DNA of 64,000 bases from Chitinophaga sp. LS1 (GTDB taxonomy: Bacteria > Bacteroidota > Bacteroidia > Chitinophagales > Chitinophagaceae), in contig NZ_CP128362.1 in NCBI RefSeq assembly GCF_034274695.1, positions 7,380,501-7,444,500 of the forward strand, read 5' to 3'. This document shows, one piece after another, positions 15,287 through 22,941 of this stretch (positions are counted from its first letter, which is position 1; the number at the start of each line of letters is the position of its first letter). A program made the translations under genes and the position numbers. A model generated the notes under the pieces. The model was not told the DNA's origin and did no database searches. It worked only from the letters and a program-made list of their open reading frames with translations.

Positions 15287-16051
15287 TTAAAATCCATAAA
15301 TCCCGCCAGAAACGGCCAACTTCTCTCCCGTTACCCACGCTGCCTCATCTGAAGCCAGAAACACTGCCGCCTTTGCAATATCCTCCGGCTGTCCCATACG
15401 ACCCAGTGGGGTATTCGCCACTAATTTCTTTTCAAAATCACTACCAATCACTCCTGAGGTATGTGTTCCTTCTGTTTCTACAGTACCAGGTAGCAGCGAG
15501 TTGACACGAACATTCTTCCCTCCCAGTTCTTTTGACAATGCCACTGTAATAGCATCTAACGCCGCTTTTGATGCAGAATACACAGATCCTGTAGCCATAG
15601 GTGTTCTGGCCGCACCAGAGCTAACATTGATGATGTTGCCACCTTTCTCTCCAAATAGTTTCAATGCACCCTGAATGGTGAGAATAGATCCCCAAACATT
15701 AATATTGAATTGCTGATGAAAGGCCGTTGCCGTTACCTGCTCAATCGGTTCCCACTGATAAATGCCTGCATTGTTTACCAATATATCCAGTGTACCGAAA
15801 GCCTGCTTTGTTTCTTCAAACAACCTGTTTACATCCGCTTCATTTGCTACGTCGCCCTGTACAGCAATAGCAGTACCGCCGTTATCTGTGATGGTTTTTA
15901 CTACCTTTTCCGCTCCTTCTTTGCTGGATGCATAATTGACAACCACCTTTGCTCCTTCTGCTGCAAAATGTTTAGCAATTGCTGCGCCTATTCCCTTTGA
16001 TGCGCCTGTTACGATCGCTACTTTGTTCTTTAGTTTCATTTTGTTGATCAT
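15287..16051 (-). CDS. SDR family oxidoreductase (FabG/glucose dehydrogenase-like)
   Basis: 254 residues. Classical SDR motifs: TGASKGIGAAIAKHF (cofactor), NNAGIYQWEP, catalytic INVSSG and YSASKAALDAI, then the RVNSLLPGTVETEGT loop and a typical end WVTGEKLAVSGGIYGF. An alternative ATG four codons in (16039) is equally good. It diverges from an HxlR regulator with 95 bases between starts; this SDR-HxlR pairing usually means that the regulator controls the SDR in response to reactive quinones or aldehydes. Confidence 0.9.
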   Translation of the reverse strand: MINKMKLKNKVAIVTGASKGIGAAIAKHFAAEGAKVVVNYASSKEGAEKVVKTITDNGGTAIAVQGDVANEADVNRLFEETKQAFGTLDILVNNAGIYQWEPIEQVTATAFHQQFNINVWGSILTIQGALKLFGEKGGNIINVSSGAARTPMATGSVYSASKAALDAITVALSKELGGKNVRVNSLLPGTVETEGTHTSGVIGSDFEKKLVANTPLGRMGQPEDIAKAAVFLASDEAAWVTGEKLAVSGGIYGF

Positions 16052-16146
16052 TTAATGCTGAGATACAAAACTAGTTGATACCGGTTTATTTTGGTAATTT
16101 TGTAACTAAAAGTTACAGTAACCTGGAGGTAACAAAGTGACAAATC

Positions 16147-16497
16147 ATGGATTGTACAAACGTAAAACGCGACCATAAAAAAGAGATGAGAGCCGTGCAG
16201 GATTCAATGGATGTGCTCAGTGGCAAATGGAAAATTTCCATCCTCTCCTCTATCTGCTTTTATTCCAAAAGAAGGTTCTCGGATATATTAGCCGATATAG
16301 ATGGGATTTCTAATAAAATGCTGAGCAAGGAGCTGAAAGAACTGGAATTAAATAGGCTGATCAAACGAACGGTGTTAGCGACACAACCGATCACTGTTCA
16401 ATATGAATTGACTGAACATGGGCTATCGTTAAAGACGATTATCGTAAACCTGAAGGATTGGGGGATCAAACACCGGATGGAGATTATCGGGAAGTAG
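16147..16497 (+). CDS. HxlR-family winged-helix regulator
   Basis: 116 residues, the full family length. Motifs: MDVLSGKWKISILSSI, then RRFSDILADIDGISNKMLSKELKELELNRLIKR, and YELTEHGLSLKTII. HxlR proteins bind as dimers between divergent genes and many sense electrophiles by a cysteine near the N-terminus; this one has Cys3 (MDCTNVKRD) as well as one in SSICFYS. Likely controls the SDR at 15287-16051. Confidence 0.92.
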   Translation: MDCTNVKRDHKKEMRAVQDSMDVLSGKWKISILSSICFYSKRRFSDILADIDGISNKMLSKELKELELNRLIKRTVLATQPITVQYELTEHGLSLKTIIVNLKDWGIKHRMEIIGK

Positions 16498-16679
16498 TGT
16501 AGGTTGGGAAACATAAAAAAATACCCGGCAAAGTAAGTGTTATCCGCATAGTCACATATGCCTATATTCCGGCAATCTTCCGGACCGATCTTTATATTTT
16601 TAAATTACTACATAAATCCCCGATTGAGCTACAATTGCCAATTCTCTTCTTTTGACCTTTGGAATATCAATTTCAAATT

Positions 16680-17438
16680 ATGGACAACACGAAAAGAATT
16701 GCCTTAATAACAGGCGCAAATCAGGGAGTTGGTTTCCAGCTCGCAAAAGAACTGGCGGCTCATGGTCATATTGTACTTGTCGGATCCCGTAATTACCAAA
16801 ACGGTGAAACAGCCGCTCAATCAATCGGAGCAGGTGCGATTCCTATCCAATTGGATGTGACGGATGCCACTTCTATTCAGGCAGCAGCCAAACGTATTGA
16901 AAGTGAGTTTGGTCGTCTTGACCTGTTGGTGAATAATGCCGCTATTTCCCGTTCAGGAAGAAATGAGATTACGCTGGAGAATTATGCAGCTACATATGGT
17001 GTAAGCACTGTTTCTTTGGATGAGGTACGTGCCATCTGGGAGACAAATGTATTTGGTGCACTGGCGGTGTACCAGGCTATGTTGCCGCTGTTAAGGCTTT
17101 CAAAGGATGCGCGTATTGTGAATGTATCGAGTAGCGCAGGCTCTCTCACATTAAATGCGGATCCTTCTTTTCCATACCGGAAAATGTTTAGCCCGGCGTA
17201 TGCAGGGTCGAAGAGCGCATTTAACATCATGGCATTGTCAATGATGATCGAGCACGAAAACGACGGTATCAAGGTGAATCTTGTATCACCTGAATTCACA
17301 AGTACAGCACTGAATAATTTTCAGGGAACAGAGACGCTCGAAGATGGATCACGTGAAGTAGTTAGAGTGGCTTTATTTGGTCCTGATGAACCAGGTGGTA
17401 CATTTACCCGGTGGGAAAATACCAACATTCCGTGGTAA
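16680..17438 (+). CDS. Short-chain dehydrogenase/reductase
   Basis: 252 residues from the ATG at 16680 (a TTG at 16659 is rejected). Motifs: TGANQGVGFQLAKELA, NNAAISRSG, IVNVSSSAGSL and YAGSKSAFNIM, typical of carbonyl-reductase-like SDRs. It is similar in layout to the SDR at 8096-8821. A terminator-like hairpin follows at 17447. Substrate unknown. Confidence 0.9.
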   Translation: MDNTKRIALITGANQGVGFQLAKELAAHGHIVLVGSRNYQNGETAAQSIGAGAIPIQLDVTDATSIQAAAKRIESEFGRLDLLVNNAAISRSGRNEITLENYAATYGVSTVSLDEVRAIWETNVFGALAVYQAMLPLLRLSKDARIVNVSSSAGSLTLNADPSFPYRKMFSPAYAGSKSAFNIMALSMMIEHENDGIKVNLVSPEFTSTALNNFQGTETLEDGSREVVRVALFGPDEPGGTFTRWENTNIPW

Positions 17439-17446
17439 ACTATTTA

Positions 17447-17483
17447 TACCGGGTGCGGACTTAGCAAAGTGCGGCACCCGGTA
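17447..17483. terminator. Hairpin downstream of SDR
   Basis: TACCGGGTGC paired with GCACCCGGTA across a 17-base loop, 8 bases after the SDR stop. No strong T run, so the call is moderate. Confidence 0.55.
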
Positions 17484-17530
17484 ATCGTTCAAATCCAGGT
17501 TTGGGTTGACGCCTGCTGAACCTGCAGCGA

Positions 17531-18430
17531 TCAGCCGATTATAAAATTACGTTCACTAAAAGCAGGTAGCAAAGGTGGTTCTTCATAAAAATATCGGATC
17601 TCATCAGTTGCATCCGATAATCCTAAGCTATACAAAACAGGTACAAAATGATCTGGAGTAGGTGATGCCAGCGCACCTAACTGATGACTGGATTGGTAGT
17701 GAATAATATTCTCAAACTTTCTTTCGTCTATCTGTTTTTTCAGCCAGGCATCGTATTCTTCCTCCCAGCCAAAAGGTGTCATATCATTTCGCTGCATTTT
17801 TGTTCTGACCAGCGAGAGATTATGGATCAGGGATCCGCTACCAATAATCAACACGCCTTTGTTGCGCAATGATTTCAGCTGTTGCCCAAGAGCATAGTGA
17901 TATTCAGGTTTTGCATAATAGTCCAGGCTTAGTTCAAAGACAGGTACATCCTCATCTGGAAACAAATGCATCAGGATAGGCCATGCACCGTGATCCAATC
18001 CTCATTCAGCAGTTTCTTCTGCCTGTGGAATGGCCTTCTTCACTTCGTGGGCAATCTCTGGTGAACCTTTGGCTTTGTAATAGACTTTATAGTATTCTTC
18101 GGGGAAACCATAGTAGTCAAAAATTTGTGCTTGTTCTTCAGAATGATTGATATAGGTACCATTCGTACACCAGTGTGCAGAGATGACCAGCGCTGCTTTT
18201 ACATCGTAATTACTTTTCAAATCCTTTCCAAGATTGTACAATGCTTTCCAAAAGGGGGGGTCATCCCGGCTCATGACAATGTTCATGGGGTTGCCATGAG
18301 AGGTAAATAATACCGGCATCTTTTTGCTTTGTACTAATAGTTGGTCTGTGTAATTTTTAAGTGCGCTGATATTTTCCTTAGTAGATCCAAAAGTAGTATC
18401 ATCTATTGTATATTCAGCCCTACTTTCCAA
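17531..18430 (-). pseudogene. DODA-type extradiol dioxygenase (YgiD/LigB-like) interrupted by one in-frame TGA
   Basis: Two same-frame pieces read as one protein. The first (18430 down to 18002) has MPVLFTSHGNPMNIV, ALVISAHW and FYDYYGFPEEYY-like segments; the second (17998 down to 17531) continues LDHGAWPILMHLFPDEDVPV, LIIGSGSLIHNL and TPDHFVPVLYSLG. They are separated only by a TGA at 17999-18001-18004 region where the family has Trp (usual order ...W-G-L-D-H-G). All metal-binding histidines are present on both sides. So a TGG-to-TGA change has split an otherwise intact zinc-dependent ring-cleaving dioxygenase. A sequencing error or natural read-through would also explain it. Confidence 0.85.
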
Positions 18431-18442
18431 AAGGAAAGCGGC

Positions 18443-19342
18443 TCATTTTAGTATTTTCGTGTATGCTATTTTCACTACTGTGGAATAACCATTTCCGACG
18501 TCTGCGACTGACAAACCAGTCACCCCACCATCAGCATTTTTTGTGGCACTGAAATGATAAACCACTGAATTAAACGAACCGCCTTTTACTATTGAGACAT
18601 CGGGATTGATGTACTGGTACCAGAAAAGATCAAAAATACTTAAAGGGCCAAATGGCTGGCTCCTGATAGACAGCCAGAAAAGTAATGTTTTATCGAGAGT
18701 ACTGATATCGGTACCGGTTCCTGTATTAAAGCGAACACTATAAGGAACTGTGATAAAATCTTCAGTAGGTGGATCGGTAGTAAAATCATGCGAATAACTG
18801 AAGGTTTTAAAGTGCAGCGAATCCAGATCCGTATTGCTGAAATAGGTGGCTGTGGCCAGTGAGTCGCTGGTATAAAAGCCTGTGGATGAGCCACCTCCAT
18901 CTACAACGTAGCTGTAAGCACTTTTTATGTGGCTGTTTGCATCATATGTGAACACGGTACTGGAGAGCATACTATCGCTACCAAAAGCAGCATTGATCAA
19001 CAAACTATCCAGTCGGCCGGCAGTATTGTAATTAAAATAGTATTCCAGGTAATAGTCCAGATAATAGCGGCCACCTTTTACGGTTGCAATTGCTCCTTTT
19101 GTATTGTAGGTAAATGTCCAGAGAGATTTATCGGTCTGGATTATTTTATCAATCTGATAGTTGCCATTATAATGAATGGAGAATGTATCTGGAATGAGGG
19201 TTGTATCACCACCCTGATAATATAATACTTTGGATATGAAGGTAAGAGAGTCCTGCGGGTATTCTCCGGAGGAGCTGGGTGTATCTTTTTTACAGCCGAC
19301 CACAAGGATTAACAGAATAATAAGGCTCAGAATGAATTTCAT
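18443..19342 (-). CDS. Putative lipoprotein, YD-repeat-like beta-rich protein
   Basis: 299 residues from the ATG at 19342. The signal MKFILSLIILLILVVGC places a lipobox Cys at about residue 17, followed by KKDTPSSS, so it is a lipoprotein. The body has repeated beta-hairpin phrases (FTYNTKGAIATVKGG, YFNYNTAGRLDSLLIN, FTYDANSHIKSAYS) similar to the DUF4595/YD-like proteins common in Bacteroidota. No enzyme motif. It precedes the broken dioxygenase on the same strand by 12 bases, though a functional link is unlikely. Confidence 0.75.
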   Translation of the reverse strand: MKFILSLIILLILVVGCKKDTPSSSGEYPQDSLTFISKVLYYQGGDTTLIPDTFSIHYNGNYQIDKIIQTDKSLWTFTYNTKGAIATVKGGRYYLDYYLEYYFNYNTAGRLDSLLINAAFGSDSMLSSTVFTYDANSHIKSAYSYVVDGGGSSTGFYTSDSLATATYFSNTDLDSLHFKTFSYSHDFTTDPPTEDFITVPYSVRFNTGTGTDISTLDKTLLFWLSIRSQPFGPLSIFDLFWYQYINPDVSIVKGGSFNSVVYHFSATKNADGGVTGLSVADVGNGYSTVVKIAYTKILK

Positions 19343-19375
19343 ATTATTAGGATATGGGATCAAATATAGACAAAT

Positions 19376-19792
19376 TTATTTCCCGTATGATAAGACCTCC
19401 ACGAACGGTGCAGGGCCCCATTTTTTAATCACATCGGTAGTCAGCATGTTAAAAGGCTGCGCCGTACCACCCAATTCCCCGCAGTAATTGCTAAATACAA
19501 CATGTGCGATTTTATAATGCCTGATCACATAAGCACAAAGAATACAAGGCTCCACATTAGAGTATAAAGAGGCTCCTTCGCATGAGCCTGAACCATGCGT
19601 ATGTACAGCATCCAAAACCACTACCACTTCGGCATGGCGGGTTACATCTTTCAGACGGCGGCTTTGTTCACTGCCTTCTCCGATTATTATTCCATCCTTT
19701 ACTATGACACAACCTACCGCGCTCTCTCCTACCCCGGCGGCTATTTGCGCGAGTTCCAGACAGCGATTCAAATAAAAGGCATGATCTTCCAT
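19376..19792 (-). CDS. Nucleoside deaminase (CDA fold, zinc-dependent)
   Basis: 138 residues from the ATG at 19792 (a TTG two codons upstream is rejected). The zinc site is intact: H53-A-E55 (TRHAEVVV) and P82-C83-x-x-C86 (EPCILCAYVI). Length and the ending IKKWGPAPFVEVLSYGK fit the guanine/cytosine deaminase and tRNA adenosine deaminase group. The substrate cannot be told from this. It stands alone between an unrelated lipoprotein and a hypothetical gene. Confidence 0.88.
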   Translation of the reverse strand: MEDHAFYLNRCLELAQIAAGVGESAVGCVIVKDGIIIGEGSEQSRRLKDVTRHAEVVVVLDAVHTHGSGSCEGASLYSNVEPCILCAYVIRHYKIAHVVFSNYCGELGGTAQPFNMLTTDVIKKWGPAPFVEVLSYGK

Positions 19793-19811
19793 ACCCAAAT
19801 ATACATATTCA

Positions 19812-20351
19812 CTATTCTAATCTCACTTCCCTCACGGTTTCATTTCCGGGCAGATCTACCGCCACTACGACGACCTTGCCACCGGGTGGCAGGTTCGCTA
19901 TCTTATAATGCCAATCCACGCCATTTCGGCCTAAAACTGCCTTTCCTCTTTCGAGTATGCTGCCGGCAGCATCAACTACACGAATATCTATAGATGCTAC
20001 CCTAAATTCATTTTTCGCAGTCACTACCACAGTCTCTTCTTCGAACCGGATATTTTGAATCTCCGGAGCCTTATATGCATCCTTCACCGCCATATTATAA
20101 GCATTCTGCCCCGGGCCTGCCAGCGACTTATAATAAGCCTTCAGTTCAGGATCCTGCAGGATCGCTATAGCATAAGCTGCCGCTATTTTCATCTTATACC
20201 GGGCTTCCAGCTGCTTTTTAGTCGGCTTTTTCTTTGACGGACCACGTTTCTTGGCAATGATAATCTGGTCATTCCTTTCGTAAATCGTGAATTGATCGCC
20301 GAGGCTGCCCCGGACGGCATAAAGGAGTAAATTGTCTTTTACTAGAGCCAT
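19812..20351 (-). CDS. Hypothetical protein with basic N-terminal region
   Basis: 179 residues from the ATG at 20351 (MALVKDNLLLYAVRGSLGDQ); a TTG-type start 20 codons upstream looks less natural. A first part FTIYERNDQIIIAKKRGPSK and a KKKPTKKQLEARYKMK basic stretch are followed by a helical segment (AAAYAIAILQDPELKAYYKS) and a beta-sandwich-like C-terminus (VVVTAKNEFRVASIDIRVVD... PPGGKVVVVAVDLPGN). The layout recurs in Bacteroidota hypothetical proteins; function unknown. 13 bases separate it from the deaminase, so they may be co-transcribed. Confidence 0.75.
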   Translation of the reverse strand: MALVKDNLLLYAVRGSLGDQFTIYERNDQIIIAKKRGPSKKKPTKKQLEARYKMKIAAAYAIAILQDPELKAYYKSLAGPGQNAYNMAVKDAYKAPEIQNIRFEEETVVVTAKNEFRVASIDIRVVDAAGSILERGKAVLGRNGVDWHYKIANLPPGGKVVVVAVDLPGNETVREVRLE

Positions 20352-20401
20352 AACAAACACTTTTGGGGTTATAAGATCAAATTTAAAGATAAGTCTGGTT
20401 A

Positions 20402-20528
20402 TATAGTGCAACTATAGCACTAAATGAGTACTAATACATCATTAAAAGGGCACCTCAATATCAATTTGATATTAAGATGCCCTTTTAATGTACTTATGGT
20501 GCCCTTATAGCAGTATAGTTGGACTATA
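20402..20528. repeat. MITE-like palindromic element with 15-bp terminal inverted repeats
   Basis: The ends TATAGTGCAACTATA (20402-20416) and TATAGTTGGACTATA (20514-20528) are inverted copies with one mismatch. Inside is a long hairpin at 20440-20490 (CATTAAAAGGGCACCT... against its complement), and AAGGGCACC can pair alternatively with GGTGCCCTT near 20500. The element is 127 bases, noncoding. Confidence 0.5.
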
Positions 20529-20529
20529 G

Positions 20530-20555
20530 CTCTAAAGGCGATTCCGCCTTTAGAG
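20530..20555. terminator. GC-rich hairpin next to the palindromic element
   Basis: Perfect 11-base arms (CTCTAAAGGCG and complement) with an ATTC loop. No T run on either side, so it may be a structural part of the adjoining element rather than a terminator. Confidence 0.4.
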
Positions 20556-20610
20556 GCAAACAATGCGCTAATTTGTAAATTGGAAATAGAAATGTATAGA
20601 CCTCTAAATA

Positions 20611-20862
20611 TTATTCCTCAAAAAATATATCCACATAATCCACCACATTATTCCCTTCACAATTATCCATTTCCTGCAATCACCAATACTTCCTCTCCCC
20701 TTTCACCAAAAAATGATACGTTCCCGTCTTCTCACATACCTCTCCATTATTCACCCCCGAATACTTCGTTTGTATAGTTCCTTTAAACGTCATGGGTACC
20801 TCAAGTGGAGATATTTTAGAAAAAAGGACTGTAGGGATTACCAATAAGGGAAATGTGATCAT
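20611..20862 (-). pseudogene. Possible hypothetical gene broken by an in-frame TGA
   Basis: Reading leftward from the ATG at 20862: MITFPLLVIPTVLFSKISPL, then MTFKGTIQTKYSGVNNGEVC, GTYHFLVKGERKYW, a TGA, and in the same frame LQEMDNCEGNNVVDYVDIFF before a TAA. The continuation after the TGA looks protein-like (a TGG/CGA to TGA change would do it). No family recognised. The 200 bases between this and the next gene hold nothing else I can identify. Confidence 0.35.
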
Positions 20863-21069
20863 CAAAGCTGGTATAAACTCCCCCTGTAGCTAGTGTAGGA
20901 GCAGAAGTATCTGTTCATGAGGAAATTGTAAGATCAGTAAATAATGTTACCGATTTCATTTATAATGCTAAATTTATTTCAATTTCCATGATAATATACA
21001 TTTACTTTTGCCTGTTGTTACCTATGAGTATAAGGCATATTCAACTGTACAACAACTAAAGTAATTTAA

Positions 21070-21579
21070 ATGCAAAAAGTTTTATTATTCTGTTTTGTCA
21101 CATTTTCTCTTCTAAGTTGCAAAGGCCAAAACCACCCAGCCTTAAACGCGTCAGCAGGATATATATCAATTTATTTATCCGTCGATGGGAATAAAGACAG
21201 TTTGAATTTTGAAAAAATACGGGCTACACCATCCGGTAACTTTACCTGCCAGGAAAAGACTAATGGAGATCTCTGGGTAAAATTCAGCCCTCATGATACA
21301 ACAGTGGTGTGGGTAAGTGCTGACCAACCAGAAAATAAAAAGGGTATTGAGAAATTAAAGAAGAATATAGGTGGATATTCACTGAAGGGTGCCTACCTGA
21401 ATCCATCCGAGCCATTTGATATTTTCCATGTGATATATACATCGGACAGTAATCCAAACAGCTTGTTCATTATAACCTATTCTAACATAGGAGAGGATAT
21501 ATTAAGTGTGGCTCTATTTAATGACAAACCACTAAATCCTTTACTAGAACAGAATATAAGATTTAATTTAATGAAATGA
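21070..21579 (+). CDS. Small putative lipoprotein
   Basis: 169 residues. The signal MQKVLLFCFVTFSLLSCKGQ gives a lipobox Cys at residue 17. The rest is predicted beta-rich (ISIYLSVDGNKDSLNFEKIR, FTCQEKTNGDLWVKFSPHD) and ends LLEQNIRFNLMK. No family recognised. It converges with the hypothetical gene at 21593 with only 13 bases between stops. Confidence 0.7.
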   Translation: MQKVLLFCFVTFSLLSCKGQNHPALNASAGYISIYLSVDGNKDSLNFEKIRATPSGNFTCQEKTNGDLWVKFSPHDTTVVWVSADQPENKKGIEKLKKNIGGYSLKGAYLNPSEPFDIFHVIYTSDSNPNSLFIITYSNIGEDILSVALFNDKPLNPLLEQNIRFNLMK

Positions 21580-21592
21580 TTAGCTGGTATAA

Positions 21593-21856
21593 TTACTGAT
21601 AGCCAATAGGAAACCAAACACCTCTTCTATTGGGTGGTAGCATATTAGGTAATACATGCCCATTGTCAAGCTCGTTGATATCAATATTCTCTTTAACTAA
21701 GATAATCTTAGGAAGATCTTTTCCTGAGAAAACTTTTTCCTTTAGAATCTGAATCACATCATCATAATTTATTCCGGTCACTCCACACCCCATTCTAGTA
21801 CCATATGGTGCATTACTATAACCTTCAAACCCGAACTCAAACCAATATCTTATCAT
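21593..21856 (-). CDS. Conserved hypothetical protein, 87 residues
   Basis: The protein reads MIRYWFEFGFEGYSNAPYGT, then CGVTGINYDDVIQILKEKVF, and ends VLPNMLPPNRRGVWFPIGY. Codon use and the coherent sequence support a real gene. I have the impression of a small family often near secreted or polymorphic-toxin loci in Bacteroidota, but cannot confirm it. Function unknown. Confidence 0.65.
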   Translation of the reverse strand: MIRYWFEFGFEGYSNAPYGTRMGCGVTGINYDDVIQILKEKVFSGKDLPKIILVKENIDINELDNGHVLPNMLPPNRRGVWFPIGYQ

Positions 21857-21899
21857 AATACTTTATTGTTTCCTAATGTATGGTGGAATTTCTAAAACG

Positions 21900-22799
21900 T
21901 TAAATATTCCCCTTCCTCCTCAACCCCCGATACCGCTCCGGACTCACCTCCATACTCTTCTTAAACAACCTCGAAAAATGAAAAGGATCATCATACCCTA
22001 TCGCCACCGCTACATCCTTTATCTTCATATCCGTTGTATACAACAACAAACAAGCCTTCTGTAATTTCAGATGTATAAAATAATTCAATGGCGACATACC
22101 CGTGGCCTTTTTAAATAAACTTGAAAAATGTGACGGAGACAAATCTATCTTCCTTGCCAGATCCTCCACTGTCAACGTTGATGCTACCTGCTGCTGCATA
22201 TACCGGATCGTTTCATTGATCCTGTCATTGATGGCGTCCTGTTCACCAGATACCTTGTCAGGATACACGAATGTGGCGATAAAATGATACAGGTACAAAC
22301 TCGCCTTACCCAGGTTATCCTTCCCAAACCCCATCTTCAAACTCTGAAACATATCATTCCACAACTCAATCCCATTCTCATTCGCATGTATATGCCGGGG
22401 GCCGTCGAACGGACCTATATTAAAATTCCGGTTAAAGGTGTCCATGTCTTTTCCGCTGAAATGTACCCAGTAAATTGTCCATGGATGATGATCGTCTGAT
22501 CCGTAACGCAGGTGAGAACTGGTAGCAGGAATTATCACGAATTCATTGACACCAACCTCAAAACGCCGGTTACCAATCTCATACCAGCCCTTTCCACCAG
22601 TACAATAAATAAGAATGTTATCTGTACAACCGTTCTTTCTGTCGCGGAAGTGAAATGCCGCCTTTGGAAAATAGCCTATATGCGTAATATATAGCTGGCT
22701 GAGTACAGTATTCGCTTTGATGGCATTCTTCCAGACTGCATCAGGAAGGCTGATGAGCTGCTGTCCCGCAAAACCATCTCTTCGTTTTACAGTTTTCAT
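21900..22799 (-). CDS. AraC-family transcriptional regulator of the fucose PUL
   Basis: 299 residues. The N-terminal cupin-like sensor contains NILIYCTGGKGWYEIGNRRF and VNEFVIIPATSSHLRYGSDDHHPWTIYWVHFSG, as in sugar-responsive AraC regulators of the RhaS/XylS type. The DNA-binding domain follows (VASTLTVEDLARKIDLSPSHFSSLFKKATGMSPLNYF; IKDVAVAIGYDDPFHFSRLFKKSMEVSPERYRG). It diverges from the SusC gene (143 bases between starts), which makes it the probable local activator in a PUL that has no hybrid two-component or ECF/anti-sigma pair. Confidence 0.9.
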   Translation of the reverse strand: MKTVKRRDGFAGQQLISLPDAVWKNAIKANTVLSQLYITHIGYFPKAAFHFRDRKNGCTDNILIYCTGGKGWYEIGNRRFEVGVNEFVIIPATSSHLRYGSDDHHPWTIYWVHFSGKDMDTFNRNFNIGPFDGPRHIHANENGIELWNDMFQSLKMGFGKDNLGKASLYLYHFIATFVYPDKVSGEQDAINDRINETIRYMQQQVASTLTVEDLARKIDLSPSHFSSLFKKATGMSPLNYFIHLKLQKACLLLYTTDMKIKDVAVAIGYDDPFHFSRLFKKSMEVSPERYRGLRRKGNI

Positions 22800-22941
22800 A
22801 ACGCGCCACTGGATTTATCTACAAAATACAAAATCGTAGTATAATTCATGAAAATAAATGAATCCTCCATTTATTACAGGGTTGCGATTAGATACTTTTG
22901 TTTCACACAATTCCAGTTATGAAATAATTAAAAATTGGTTT

